Assembly: GCA_044344795.1 (NCBI GenBank)
Contig: JBIJCF010000001.1
Span: 1-64,000, forward strand
Source of the DNA: GCA-2737665 sp044344795
Lineage (GTDB): Bacteria > Bacteroidota > Bacteroidia > Palsa-965
Reading direction: 5' to 3'
Length of the DNA: 64,000 bases
Made by a program: the position numbers and the translations under genes. Under the pieces are notes generated by a model that saw only the letters and a list, made by a program, of their open reading frames with translations, was not told where the DNA came from and searched no databases. Shown here in pieces: positions 1 to 9,629 of the stretch (the first letter of the stretch is position 1; each line of letters begins with the position of its first letter).

Positions 1-161
1 TCTTTAGCGGCATCGTACTCGGCGTTCTCCGACAAATCACCTTTGTCTCGCGCTTCCGCTATTTGAGCCGAAATGCTAGGGCGCTCTTTAGTCTTCAGGT
101 AATGTAATTCTTCCTGCAATTTCTTAAGACCTTCCTCGGTAACGTAATTGATCTGTCCCAT
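1..161 (-). CDS. greA: Transcription elongation factor GreA (N-terminal part, cut by window edge)
   Basis: The first 53 codons of a leftward gene are visible; it starts with ATG at 161 and runs off the left end. The translation has the GreA N-terminal coiled coil and the acidic-tip motif GDLSENAEYDAA at residues 41-52. Asp42 and Glu45 correspond to the residues that place Mg2+ in the RNA polymerase active site. GreA enters the secondary channel of backtracked RNA polymerase and stimulates transcript cleavage. The full protein is usually about 158 residues, so roughly a third is seen. A strong terminator at 188-214 separates it from the upstream operon, so it should have its own promoter in the 25 nt or so before the start. 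Confidence 0.95.
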   Translation of the reverse strand, partial: MGQINYVTEEGLKKLQEELHYLKTKERPSISAQIAEARDKGDLSENAEYDAAK

Positions 162-182
162 ATGTTGTGCGAATTAATTAAC

Positions 183-214
183 AGAAAAGAAGTCCCGGCA
201 TAACCGGGACTTCT
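183..214 (-). terminator. Intrinsic terminator of the PorV-like/T9SS/TonB operon
   Basis: An 11-bp perfect stem pairs 188-198 with 204-214 (loop 199-203). Read leftward it is followed by a T-rich tract (TTTTCTGTT). It lies 34 nt past the stop codon at 248 and before greA. Confidence 0.9.
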
Positions 215-247
215 CCTACAAATTTAATAAAAGTTATTATACTTTCC

Positions 248-1321
248 TTACAGGCTCAAACGTACGCCGAAGCTATGTACACCTGAGAATGGATTTGTTG
301 TGCGATAAGAATAATCAACACCGAATGTTGAACCTTTCTTACCAAAAGGTAATTCCACGGTAGCACCGAAAGATGGTCCTGTAAACGCAGTAGTACGATT
401 ATCATCAGAAGTAATACCTTCTTCGTAATCATAACCCGCACGTACCATCAGCATCGATTTCCATGCATACTCAGCACCCACACGGAACTGATCTTTAGAG
501 AACGAGTTCGATGTGAAAGTTCCTGCCATGGTCAAACGATGATTTTTCATGGAAGCGCTATCCTGTGAAAAATACAAATCATAAGAACCTGCAATGTTAA
601 CTTGTGTTGGAAGATCGAAATCCTGTGAACGCTGCTCAAGACTCATAGCGTAGTTACCGCTGGGAGAAACGCCACGGAAACTCAAACCGTCACCGGTAAA
701 CTTCATACGCGGGCCTACATTACGCAAGGAAATACCGAACTTAATGTGCTCGTATTTACCTGTAACATACTGAATACCTGCATCCAAAGCCAAACCGCGC
801 GCTGCAACGTCCGCGATAGCCTGAGAAATACCTTTTACAACGATACCGCCGTAAATGTTCTCGGAAAATCCTTTCGCGTATGACAAACCGATATTTGTAA
901 ATGTCGGATTGAAGGTACCAATTCCACCTTCCGGAAGATCTACAGTCGTAATTGGAATTTCACCGAAATCCATGGACATTACACCCAAACCAATTACACC
1001 GGTTTCACCAACACGTTGCGTAAAGCCAAATGAATTGATATTTATACCGGTACCCACCAACCAGTTGGTGCGGCAAAACATCATTTCAGTGCGTGTAGTA
1101 AATGCGGTACCCGCAACGTTCATATACATGGCTTCTAAACCACGAGCACCAGCGTGGTTAGCACCTGCCCATCCTGAATTTCGTGCGTAAGGATTGATCA
1201 ACAATTCTGTTGCTCCTGCCTGTCCGGCACGATCCTTATTTCCCGCCTTCAGAACTGATGCTGTTGAAAGCATCAGTCCGCAGGCTACGATTGGAATTAA
1301 AACTTGATGTTGTCTTTTCAT
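248..1321 (-). CDS. PorV/PorQ-family outer-membrane beta-barrel protein
   Basis: This 357-aa protein has a signal peptide (residues 1-26, ending near LKAG). Its barrel-like sequence opens with the family signature: NPYARNSGWAGA, then a Gly/Ala-rich turn and YMNVAG. The PorV/PorQ (UPF0164-like) family consists of FadL-like barrels; PorV shuttles T9SS cargo at the cell surface. It is the last gene of a three-gene leftward operon, 37 nt after a giant exported protein and followed by a strong terminator. The PorV-typical 'PFL..APDARAGGMG' N-terminus is absent, so it is a paralogue rather than the main PorV. Inference: it helps deliver or anchor the 1367-aa protein encoded just upstream. Confidence 0.8.
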   Translation of the reverse strand: MKRQHQVLIPIVACGLMLSTASVLKAGNKDRAGQAGATELLINPYARNSGWAGANHAGARGLEAMYMNVAGTAFTTRTEMMFCRTNWLVGTGININSFGFTQRVGETGVIGLGVMSMDFGEIPITTVDLPEGGIGTFNPTFTNIGLSYAKGFSENIYGGIVVKGISQAIADVAARGLALDAGIQYVTGKYEHIKFGISLRNVGPRMKFTGDGLSFRGVSPSGNYAMSLEQRSQDFDLPTQVNIAGSYDLYFSQDSASMKNHRLTMAGTFTSNSFSKDQFRVGAEYAWKSMLMVRAGYDYEEGITSDDNRTTAFTGPSFGATVELPFGKKGSTFGVDYSYRTTNPFSGVHSFGVRLSL

Positions 1322-1358
1322 GATCAGAACTTTCTAAATCAATACTTGCAATGTTCTA

Positions 1359-4300
1359 TTAATACGCATCCAAATCAGCAGGACGCATTACGCCAAACCA
1401 CTTCAGAATCTTCTCACCAACTCCTGGAACCTCAACGTGTACAATGTACAAGCCACTAGCCACAGGAATGTTTGCCTGGTTCTTCAAATCCCAGTCTACA
1501 TATGTTTGAGGTGAATCTTTCGTGATGCGACGAACCATTGTTCCATTCACCGTGTAGATACGAATAGTACACTTCTCAGGAAGATTGGTAAACTTCACAC
1601 GATTATCCAATTGGTTACGCTCGTACTCTGAATATGCATAGTACGGATTAGGTACAACGTTAATCAAATCCAATGCATTCTTTGCTGCGTCCAAATTAGC
1701 AGTTTGAACCTTCAGATCGTTCGTATTGAACGAGTACATCGGGTTATTACCGTTCTGAGGATTAGCAACAGAGTCTGTTGGCAATGCAGGGTTATTTGCG
1801 TTTGGCTGAATACCTGTCAAGTACTTCTTGTAAGGACGAGCTACGCGAATCTTAACCTTAACATCAGTTGGTAATACCGGATCTGACTGATAACCGTTTC
1901 CGAAATTCCATGTAGAGAATTCTTCATCCAACATTGGAACGTTAACCCACATCGCATCACGGAACACTTCCGTACGCTCAGTTGCTGCCGCAGAGGAAGT
2001 CATAATTTTCATGATCATCTGACCGCAATCATAAGCAGGAACGTCACGCAATTCATTTACCAGTGTTCCTGAAGGGAAACGTCCATTACCGTTGTGTCCG
2101 AATACGTAGATGTAATGCAAGCCACCCCAACGAGATTCAAACAAGTTACCCGTTTCTGTTGAAGTAGGATTCCATAACATATCGCGACCACGTTCAGCAA
2201 CCATCGCAGAGTTCTCTGCAAACGCCATGTTCAAACGTTCGCCGGTCTCAACGTTAATTACATAACCCGGGAACCAGCTCATACCTGTTGCAGAAATGAA
2301 GTCCGCATCATTTGGATCATTAGATACTACACCGTCACCGGTACGACCGTATTTATCTACAGAAGGTGAATTGCGCACGAAGAACGCTTGTGTCAGACCT
2401 TGGTTCAATTGAGGGTTTGGACCAACTTCGAACACCGGTACACGCGACCATTTCGAACGGTCATTAGTGAACACCACGTCAATGCTGGAAACGTTTTCGA
2501 AACGGTTAGCCGCAGTTGTTGTTGCGTTCGGGAAGCCAGGACCAAATGCATAGCATGGTTGAGTTGCTGTTGGTGAAATATTATCAGCAACCAAACGGTA
2601 AGGACCCCAAGTTCCGTTCACAACTTTTTCGTAATTAGCATCTTCATCAATAAATGTTGCACCAATTGAGCGGTCGTTAAATTCTGCTACGCAAACACCG
2701 GTACCGCTTGTTGTACCCGCACGAATCCAGTTATACTCAGAGTTACTGTCGTCATCCTGAATACCATTCAACCAATCTTTAGTAGGATCTGTAAATGTAA
2801 TCGATGATCCCAAGAAGCCATTCTGAATTGGATTTTGCTGCAAACCACTCGTAAAGCCCGGAGGATTTATTTGTGCTAAGGTAACTGACATGCCCAACTC
2901 CGGAATAATCTGCTCATTGAAATAAGTGCTATAAATATTCAAAGTGGTATCAGAACTCCATGAGCGAGTTACAGGTGAGGTCTGTGTCAGAACCCAACGT
3001 GCCGTATCAACAACAACAGGACGGTTATTCGGATTATTAATAATCTGAATAGTGAATTCACCTTCCGGAACATTCAATGGATCAATAACCTTAATGTTTA
3101 TTGGACCTGCACCATTTTCGTAAGTAATCTGATCAACACGACTTGTTCCGCCGTTGTTTACCGTTGTTGCATTCAGAATTGCATCAATAGAAGATTGAGT
3201 CAATTCCAATGTATTCTGTCCGTTACCGGTTCCTTCCAAACGAGTCAGTTTAGGACCTGAACCATAAACGGCCTGTTGGTTGGTTCCACCCGCTTCCGGA
3301 GATGGAATGTGTGGAATTGCAGTATAAACCTTAATGTTACGACGACCAGCCAAGTAAGGCTTCTTTTGTCCGATGTTCGAAGGAGAAGTCGCGTTCAATG
3401 GGTCGAAGCTTACATCAGAGTATTGGATGTAATTATTATAGGCGTAAGACACAGCCATATAATAATACGTTTTGTGGTTGATCAGACGACGATCACCTGT
3501 AGCAAATGCATCTTCAGTGATCTGTAAAGAGTTGTAGATACCCTCATCATTCGCCTGCAAGGTCATATCCTTTGGAACGTCTGCATTCAATGTCTGATCG
3601 AATTCACGGTTCACCAAATTAGTAACTCCGTTCTTAACGTCACACTGATATACTAAACGCGCCTTGTCAGGATTGTATAAGTCTGCTGTAGTAACAGTCG
3701 CATCTTTCAACTGGAATACCTGATATCCCTCGAAGTTGTATGTAGTATCAATACCGGGAGCAACGTTACTATATACAATACCCGGATCGAACGCTTCGTA
3801 GCTGTTCAAGTAGTTGTTACCTGTTTCTTTATTCGATAAGTAGATCAACAATTCCTTGTCCAACTCTTGGAAAGTCATATCCGGAGCGTCCGGACCGTCC
3901 AATGTACGGAAACAGTTGTCGAATAAACGTTGTGCTTTATCATCTGTTACGCGCATCAATGCAACAGAAGCAGCAGGACCACCACTCGCTGCACGCGCCC
4001 AAACAGCTCCTACAGTAATGTAGTTAATTGCGCCAGGTTGCAATGTAAATGGACCTGCAGATTGCAACATACGACGGTCAGCAGGAGTGTTACCTACAGA
4101 AGCCTCGTCCCACGCCGGCTGTGGCTGGAAATTCGTACCCCAACCTTGTGGATCGGTGTCTCCAGGGAACATGAAATCACAAACTAAAGAACCTCCGTAA
4201 GCGTTACCTCCATAGGTCAACGGAGAACCATCCTTCCAGAAACCTGAAAGGTAATTGTAGAAATGTGTTGCGTTTTCAGGGTTACCGATAATTGTAAAGT

Positions 4301-5462
4301 CATTGTTATAGTAAACAAACTTAGACATGATGATTTGCTCACCTACTTCATCCAGAATTCCGTCACGGTCATTATCTTTTCCATCACCCGGATCAGCAAT
4401 TGGTCCTTCGAAGAAGTCCATCCCAATAGCGGGAGGATTAGCTCCATAAGTACCTAAAGTTGGCTGTGCAGAAGCACCGTCGTTGGCGTCACCGTTATAG
4501 GTATAACCCAAACCGCGAGCAACGTCACATCCTACATAGTCATCCAAATAGTCACCCAAATCAGCGTCTGTCCACTGACCAAAGTAGGTGTTATTCATGG
4601 CCACCGTAGAGCGATTGATAATTTTGTAAGAGTAGAAAGTCATGTTGTTGATTTCGTCATTCGTAGAGAAGGCGAAAGCTTGAGCATGAATTTCCAAACC
4701 AATTGCCTGAGCACCTGATTCAGAGTGTACGTTTCCTTTGTCGTTAAACACCCACCACAAGCACTGATCACCGTAGATCTGGTTCTTAGAGCAGCCTAAG
4801 TTACCGGCCACATCAAATGCAGGATAATCACCAGCCGTGTAATCGTAGAATCCGTCACCGTTAACATCAACGAATGGTGCAAGGTACTTACCTTGACCAA
4901 AAGCCGCATCACCGTTACCTGGCCAGTTCTGGATTACTAAAGGAACCGTGTATCCCGGAATCTGCTCTCCTTGGGTAAACGCATAGAAGTCCTCAACTTC
5001 TTTACGTGTAATTTTCCAGTGGCGATCGTAGCTATTACATACTGCACCTTCAATAGATACAGTAGTAGTATCTAATGGACCCGGCCAGAAATCGTTACCG
5101 GTCTGACGATAAGTCATCGCAGCAACTTTTAACTGTCCACCCGCATCCAAACCACCAATCCAAAGTGCGCCGGCAAACACGGAGTGTGCCTTGCTGCCTT
5201 TTGGAACTTCGTACTTGGCATTATTCAAGTCCCACCACATATCACCGCCGGTCATAATCGTTGTACGAACGTTATTGATTTCCAAGTCGGTTTTCGCCGT
5301 TGCAGGCGTACAAGATGCAGCTAACTGATCTTGCGTAGTGACACGCATACCACCATTTGGTCTACGTCCCCCGGACGCTCCATTCTCTCTTGCAGATGCA
5401 GCGATAGTCAAAGCCATCACCGCTGTGAGAGACCAAACATGAAGATTACGCTTGATTTTCAT
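1359..5462 (-). CDS. Large exported protein with T9SS-type C-terminal domain
   Basis: I start this 1367-aa protein at ATG 5462, not at an upstream in-frame start, because a signal peptide begins there (MKIKRNLHVWSLTAVMALT) and AAAAAGGAAGTAAA precedes it. The body is a long extracellular-type sequence rich in Asn, Gly and Thr. It has a Ca-binding-like Asp stretch (DGKDNDRDGILDE, near residue 370). The C-terminus resembles a T9SS sorting or FlgD-like Ig fold (VVPNPYYAYSEYERNQLDN, then VASGLYIVHVEVPG) but continues into KWFGVMRPADLDAY, which ordinary type A sorting domains lack. It sits between a TonB-dependent receptor (64 nt upstream) and a PorV-like barrel (37 nt downstream). Function unknown; probably a surface-exposed partner of the receptor. 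Confidence 0.75.
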   Translation of the reverse strand: MKIKRNLHVWSLTAVMALTIAASARENGASGGRRPNGGMRVTTQDQLAASCTPATAKTDLEINNVRTTIMTGGDMWWDLNNAKYEVPKGSKAHSVFAGALWIGGLDAGGQLKVAAMTYRQTGNDFWPGPLDTTTVSIEGAVCNSYDRHWKITRKEVEDFYAFTQGEQIPGYTVPLVIQNWPGNGDAAFGQGKYLAPFVDVNGDGFYDYTAGDYPAFDVAGNLGCSKNQIYGDQCLWWVFNDKGNVHSESGAQAIGLEIHAQAFAFSTNDEINNMTFYSYKIINRSTVAMNNTYFGQWTDADLGDYLDDYVGCDVARGLGYTYNGDANDGASAQPTLGTYGANPPAIGMDFFEGPIADPGDGKDNDRDGILDEVGEQIIMSKFVYYNNDFTIIGNPENATHFYNYLSGFWKDGSPLTYGGNAYGGSLVCDFMFPGDTDPQGWGTNFQPQPAWDEASVGNTPADRRMLQSAGPFTLQPGAINYITVGAVWARAASGGPAASVALMRVTDDKAQRLFDNCFRTLDGPDAPDMTFQELDKELLIYLSNKETGNNYLNSYEAFDPGIVYSNVAPGIDTTYNFEGYQVFQLKDATVTTADLYNPDKARLVYQCDVKNGVTNLVNREFDQTLNADVPKDMTLQANDEGIYNSLQITEDAFATGDRRLINHKTYYYMAVSYAYNNYIQYSDVSFDPLNATSPSNIGQKKPYLAGRRNIKVYTAIPHIPSPEAGGTNQQAVYGSGPKLTRLEGTGNGQNTLELTQSSIDAILNATTVNNGGTSRVDQITYENGAGPINIKVIDPLNVPEGEFTIQIINNPNNRPVVVDTARWVLTQTSPVTRSWSSDTTLNIYSTYFNEQIIPELGMSVTLAQINPPGFTSGLQQNPIQNGFLGSSITFTDPTKDWLNGIQDDDSNSEYNWIRAGTTSGTGVCVAEFNDRSIGATFIDEDANYEKVVNGTWGPYRLVADNISPTATQPCYAFGPGFPNATTTAANRFENVSSIDVVFTNDRSKWSRVPVFEVGPNPQLNQGLTQAFFVRNSPSVDKYGRTGDGVVSNDPNDADFISATGMSWFPGYVINVETGERLNMAFAENSAMVAERGRDMLWNPTSTETGNLFESRWGGLHYIYVFGHNGNGRFPSGTLVNELRDVPAYDCGQMIMKIMTSSAAATERTEVFRDAMWVNVPMLDEEFSTWNFGNGYQSDPVLPTDVKVKIRVARPYKKYLTGIQPNANNPALPTDSVANPQNGNNPMYSFNTNDLKVQTANLDAAKNALDLINVVPNPYYAYSEYERNQLDNRVKFTNLPEKCTIRIYTVNGTMVRRITKDSPQTYVDWDLKNQANIPVASGLYIVHVEVPGVGEKILKWFGVMRPADLDAY

Positions 5463-5526
5463 TTTACTTCCTTTTTTGTTTCTTACTAACTGAATTTCTG
5501 TATTGGGATCAATCACGCGTTCCTGT

Positions 5527-8500
5527 TTAGAAATCTAGCATTACACCCAAACGAATACGGCGAGGGATGCTGTAATTCGAAGGATTATTCACTTTTACTG
5601 TATACAAATCCATGAATGAAGTTGGATCGTTCTGAGCATTGATAATCTGTTGAGTCTGTGCTGCAGACAAATAACCATCATCATTTGCGTTACCGGTGTA
5701 TCGATAAACGTTCAACACGTTACGAGTGTTCAATACGTTCAACACCTGCAAATAAATATTCAGGTTAGCCATCTTACGGCCATCACCTTCAGGTGTTCCA
5801 CCCCAAGACAACTCCACGTTCTTATCGATACGTACGTCCATACGATACTGCCAAGGTAAACGAGAACCGTTAACAGAACCGTCCAAGTTTTGACGAGTAG
5901 CGATACCAAACTGCGCTTCAGGTGTTGGGTTAGACTGCTTGGTATAAGGTGTACCTGAACCTGCACGGAATACCACGTTAGCTCCAACGTTGTCAAACAC
6001 ACGAACAGAATTACCGTTTTTGCGTGTCCAAACAGGACCTGTATAGTTTTGACCTGAACCGAAACGGTAATCCACGTTAGCAACGATTGCATGACGCTGA
6101 TCGAAATCCAACGGAATAGTAGTTCTCAAGTTAGGCTGTCCGGAGTTGATCAAGTTAGCGGCTTCAGTAGCACCGGAACCGGTACCGTCAGCGAACTGTA
6201 AGGTATAGCTTGCAGTTAACTGCACACCACCTGTACGACGCAAATCGTAAGCAACAGTGAAACCTTTAACAGTACCAAAGTCGATGTTACCAAATGTGAA
6301 GTAGTTAACCGGGTATGCGTAGTTAACTGCTACCGCCTGAATCATGTTACGCATTTCACGGTAGAAAGCAGTCAATGTGATTGCAGCATTCTTACGAGCT
6401 GACAAAGTCTGTGTGAAACCTAATTCATAGTCAGTAGTACGTTGTGGTTTCAAATCCGGGTTGTTGTTGAACAAACCAACACGGTTCTGAATGTAGTAAT
6501 ACTGAATAGGATCCAAACGGTAACCTGTTGTTGGACGCTGAGTCAATACGTCGTAGTGAGCGAAGAAATTAGCCTCATCAGAAATCGGGAATGCAAACGC
6601 GATACGCGGCATAAAGATCAACTGAGGATCGTAATCTTTAAATGCTTTAGAAGTTACTGCAGTTTGTGTGGGATCTACCAAGTAAGGAGTGATACGACCG
6701 GTAGTAGTAGCTTGTGCCAATACTGCAGGATCCTGAATTTCGTTACCCTGAGCGTTGTACCACTTGTCTCCGTTACGATAACCTACAACACCTGTTGGGT
6801 TGTTAGCATCATTAACATATACTACATAGTCATCGCCCATGTTATCCGGGTGTGAAAAGTTTCCTACTTCACCTACTGTTTTTGCTTCATAGAACAAATA
6901 CTTGTCCTTCAACACCTGCTGGTTAGCATCGAAACGGTCAACACGTAAACCAACGTTGAACTTCAAATCTTTGAAGTCAAACTTATCCTGGATAAATCCG
7001 GCCATGTAGATCGGGCGGAAAGCACCGATTGAGCGAGTGAACACACCATTTTCCTGACGAGTAAAGAAGTCGTCGAAAGATGGGTTATCACTTGCCTTCA
7101 TACGCTTTCCGGTGTGATCATAACCATAATAAGAAACGATGTTTGAACCGTCCAGCAATAAGTCATCAGCACTAAACATATCCACCGAGAAGAAATCCGG
7201 AGAGTATGAGTCGATGTCAATCCAATCGGTGCTGTTTTCAGCCAAACCTAACTTAGCACGCAACTGCTTATCGAAATAACGCTGTTGGCTGCCGTCATAA
7301 AAACGGTCATACAAAAACGCATCGTAGGTACCGAAATCAACCTGCGTAGGGTTAGCAACATCCAACTGTGTTAAGTGGAAGTTAGCCAACTGACGCATAC
7401 GAATCCAAAGATCCAATGGGCTTAATGAGTACGCACGTTCAGCACGCTGTTCAAATTCGAAACCAACCTGAATAGCGTGGTTCTTAACGTCCGCAGAGAA
7501 CATTGTGAATACACGGAACTGCGTGTTATCCTGAATCTGGTAACCGTTGTACTGACGACCGGTGTTATACCACAATGAGTACACGTTAGATGGACGATAA
7601 CCGTTTAACAAACCTAAGTTTGCTAACACCTGGTCACCATTTACCACTTGAGAACCAAAGTTGTCGAATACGTAGTCAGTATAGTTAGCCATCAATGGAT
7701 TAGGATTCACTTGCTCACCATTTTCATTCAGGTAATACGGTTGGAATGTTAAAGCTGAATCCGCGAATGCAGTCTGAACATATCCGCTCAACGTGTCACC
7801 ATTGATAACAACAGTTCCCGGAGCGAAAGCACGACGCTTGTACTGATTGAAGGTTCCAACGTAACCGTAATCAAACACACGGTCACGATGTGAATCGTCT
7901 TCTGTTACAGACTTAAACTGCGTATAACCAACCTGTAAAGTATAGTAAGCGTTCTTAATGTTAGAAGAAGACTTAGGATCGTTTGAACCAAAACGCTGCG
8001 TCAAACGAGCATAGACACGCCATGTGTTATCCGTTGTAATAGGGTTGTTGCTAGGGTTGAATAACGCGTACTCATATACGTATCCGTAATTGGAACCGTA
8101 ATCGATAGAACCACCGAATGTGATATTCAGGTTATCTGTTGGTTTGAAATCGATTTTTGCGTTCAGACGTAAAGCACGTGTAGATACGTTCTGACGAGCA
8201 GGGATTTTCTCCAAATCACCCATTGTAACGAATTCTGCATTACGCACGAAGCCGGCACCATTTGGAGCAGGACGCAATGGATTCGCTTCCAAATCACGAA
8301 GTTTATCGTCGTTCACCTTGTAAGTACCAATAGCTGACGGATTGGGATCTTTTTCCAAAACACCTTCACCGGATAAGATGAAACCAAGAACCGGCTTGTT
8401 GCCGTTCACGGAATCCTTCTTCATCCAAATTGGTCCACCTACACTGAAACCTACGAAGTTGTAGCCATAATCGTCAAGAACTTCTGAAGTAATTAACTCC

Positions 8501-9204
8501 ACTCCACCGAAGTACTGGCTCTGAGGACCACGAGTAGTAATGTTGATTACACCACCAGTAGCATCACCAAACTGAGCAGGAACACCACCGGTGATAACGC
8601 TCACTTGTTCGATAGACTGCTGAGGCATGTTCGGTGAACCGATTACACGCTGACCGTCGATGAAGTAAGCAGTACCATCGGAACGTTGACCACGCATGTT
8701 CAATCCTCGGCCTTCATCGCTTTGATAAACACCCGCCGTAGTGGAAGCTACAGAGTTGATGTTTTTCGAAGGCATCGCCAAGAATTCTTCACGTGTTACG
8801 GTTCCACCTGACTTCGTATCCGGGTCGATAAGAGGCTCCTTGTATTCTACGATAACCACGTCATTCAACTGAACGCTTGTAGCATTCATATCAATGGTGA
8901 TATACGTAGTTTTCAATTCGCCAACCATAATACCTTTCATTTCGGTAGGTTGGTAACCGGTGTATTGAGCTTTTACGTTGTAGCTACCCGCAGAGAGTGG
9001 CTTCAACGTAAACTCACCGTTGAGATCCGTAGTGGCCCCACCGGCATTTACACCATTTAGAGAACAGGTAATAACCGCAAACGGTATCCCCTCTTTCGTC
9101 GCTTTATCGACGAGCTTTCCTTTAATCGCACCGCCGCTCTGAGCGACGGCGAACGATACACTTGCCAACACGAAGGCAATTGCAACGTAAATTTTTCGCA
9201 GCAT
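5527..9204 (-). CDS. TonB-dependent receptor with N-terminal carboxypeptidase-like domain
   Basis: This 1225-aa protein starts at ATG 9204, where the signal peptide MLRKIYVAIAFVLASVSFAVA begins; a longer in-frame start would lie upstream of the predicted transcription start. After the signal comes a carboxypeptidase-regulatory-like beta-sandwich (residues about 25-110: GAIKGKLVDKATKEGIPFAV, TDLNGEFTLKPL). A plug domain follows (GRGLNMRGQRSDGTAYFIDG, VITGGVPAQFGDATGG), then a long 22-strand-type barrel ending RRIRLGVMLDF. Such receptors import large ligands using TonB energy. It is first in an operon with a giant T9SS-type protein and a PorV-like barrel and is much larger than a siderophore receptor (about 700 aa). 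The ligand cannot be read from sequence. Confidence 0.9.
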   Translation of the reverse strand: MLRKIYVAIAFVLASVSFAVAQSGGAIKGKLVDKATKEGIPFAVITCSLNGVNAGGATTDLNGEFTLKPLSAGSYNVKAQYTGYQPTEMKGIMVGELKTTYITIDMNATSVQLNDVVIVEYKEPLIDPDTKSGGTVTREEFLAMPSKNINSVASTTAGVYQSDEGRGLNMRGQRSDGTAYFIDGQRVIGSPNMPQQSIEQVSVITGGVPAQFGDATGGVINITTRGPQSQYFGGVELITSEVLDDYGYNFVGFSVGGPIWMKKDSVNGNKPVLGFILSGEGVLEKDPNPSAIGTYKVNDDKLRDLEANPLRPAPNGAGFVRNAEFVTMGDLEKIPARQNVSTRALRLNAKIDFKPTDNLNITFGGSIDYGSNYGYVYEYALFNPSNNPITTDNTWRVYARLTQRFGSNDPKSSSNIKNAYYTLQVGYTQFKSVTEDDSHRDRVFDYGYVGTFNQYKRRAFAPGTVVINGDTLSGYVQTAFADSALTFQPYYLNENGEQVNPNPLMANYTDYVFDNFGSQVVNGDQVLANLGLLNGYRPSNVYSLWYNTGRQYNGYQIQDNTQFRVFTMFSADVKNHAIQVGFEFEQRAERAYSLSPLDLWIRMRQLANFHLTQLDVANPTQVDFGTYDAFLYDRFYDGSQQRYFDKQLRAKLGLAENSTDWIDIDSYSPDFFSVDMFSADDLLLDGSNIVSYYGYDHTGKRMKASDNPSFDDFFTRQENGVFTRSIGAFRPIYMAGFIQDKFDFKDLKFNVGLRVDRFDANQQVLKDKYLFYEAKTVGEVGNFSHPDNMGDDYVVYVNDANNPTGVVGYRNGDKWYNAQGNEIQDPAVLAQATTTGRITPYLVDPTQTAVTSKAFKDYDPQLIFMPRIAFAFPISDEANFFAHYDVLTQRPTTGYRLDPIQYYYIQNRVGLFNNNPDLKPQRTTDYELGFTQTLSARKNAAITLTAFYREMRNMIQAVAVNYAYPVNYFTFGNIDFGTVKGFTVAYDLRRTGGVQLTASYTLQFADGTGSGATEAANLINSGQPNLRTTIPLDFDQRHAIVANVDYRFGSGQNYTGPVWTRKNGNSVRVFDNVGANVVFRAGSGTPYTKQSNPTPEAQFGIATRQNLDGSVNGSRLPWQYRMDVRIDKNVELSWGGTPEGDGRKMANLNIYLQVLNVLNTRNVLNVYRYTGNANDDGYLSAAQTQQIINAQNDPTSFMDLYTVKVNNPSNYSIPRRIRLGVMLDF

Positions 9205-9256
9205 AATGGTTCTGTTTCGTGTGTTAAATTTTAATTGGTCGTGCAATTGAAGTTGG

Positions 9257-9289
9257 TAAATATAGAGAGTTTTATTTTTGACCTGCAAA
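9257..9289 (-). promoter_or_regulatory. Bacteroidota-type promoter of the TonB/T9SS/PorV-like operon
   Basis: Read leftward: TTTG (9289-9286), 21 nt, TATATTTA (9264-9257). This fits the TTTG / TAnnTTTG consensus with the last base changed. The start codon is 53 nt downstream. Confidence 0.55.
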
Positions 9290-9390
9290 TTTACTTTTAA
9301 TAAAATTTAACACGTCCAAAATAAAGATTCAACACATTGATTATCAGCAATCAAAGTATTGAAAAAACTAAACAAACTAACTTACTTAAT

Positions 9391-9511
9391 AACCTGCTGC
9401 CGGGGGGATGTGAGCAGTGGTATTCGAAACGGGTCAGGTATCGAACGCAACCTTGCGGTTACCGGGTGACGGAATTTCTTCCGGGTTATGTCATTGACTT
9501 CAGAATGACAT
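9391..9511. other. GC-rich structured intergenic segment, possible non-coding RNA
   Basis: Within the 425-bp gap 9205-9629 this segment is clearly richer in G+C than its surroundings and full of short dyads. GTCA GGT (9433-9439) can pair with ACC...TGAC (9461-9470), enclosing CGCA/TGCG (9446-9449/9454-9457). CGGAA-TTTC-TTCCG spans 9470-9483. A perfect 8-bp hairpin ATGTCATT/AATGACAT spans 9488-9511. A near-direct repeat, GGTATTCGAAACG (9419-9431) and GGTATCGAACG (9437-9447), is also present. Short open frames across it look non-coding. I tried SRP RNA, tmRNA, RNase P, tRNA and SAM, cobalamin and c-di-GMP riboswitch patterns and none fitted. Strand unknown. The rest of the gap is AT-rich spacer with one operon promoter. 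Confidence 0.35.
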
Positions 9512-9629
9512 CAAAGAACGTTTCGCTAATGTATGGTGAAAACGTTAAGAAATCTCAAAAAGTTATTTGTTTCTAATCAATGGTTGATACAGGGAGCCAT
9601 GTGGCAGCAAAACGACGATAACTGGAAAA

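Noticed and set aside
9440..9480. Tentative SAM riboswitch core (GCAACC ... GGTGACGGAATTTC)
   Set aside because: GCAACC pairs with the adjacent GGTT rather than with the GGTG segment, and the upstream P1/P2 conserved bases are missing; no methionine gene follows on either strand.
9391..9511. Tentative reading as SRP RNA (GGGTCAGGT...GCAACC)
   Set aside because: The GGAA-type tetraloop and the AGCAGCC strand are absent and the spacing is too short to form the SRP domain IV hairpin.
9337..9576. 79-codon open frame on the + strand across the structured segment
   Set aside because: No signal, motif or family-like sequence; codon composition looks random; it overlaps dyads and has no ribosome-binding or promoter context.
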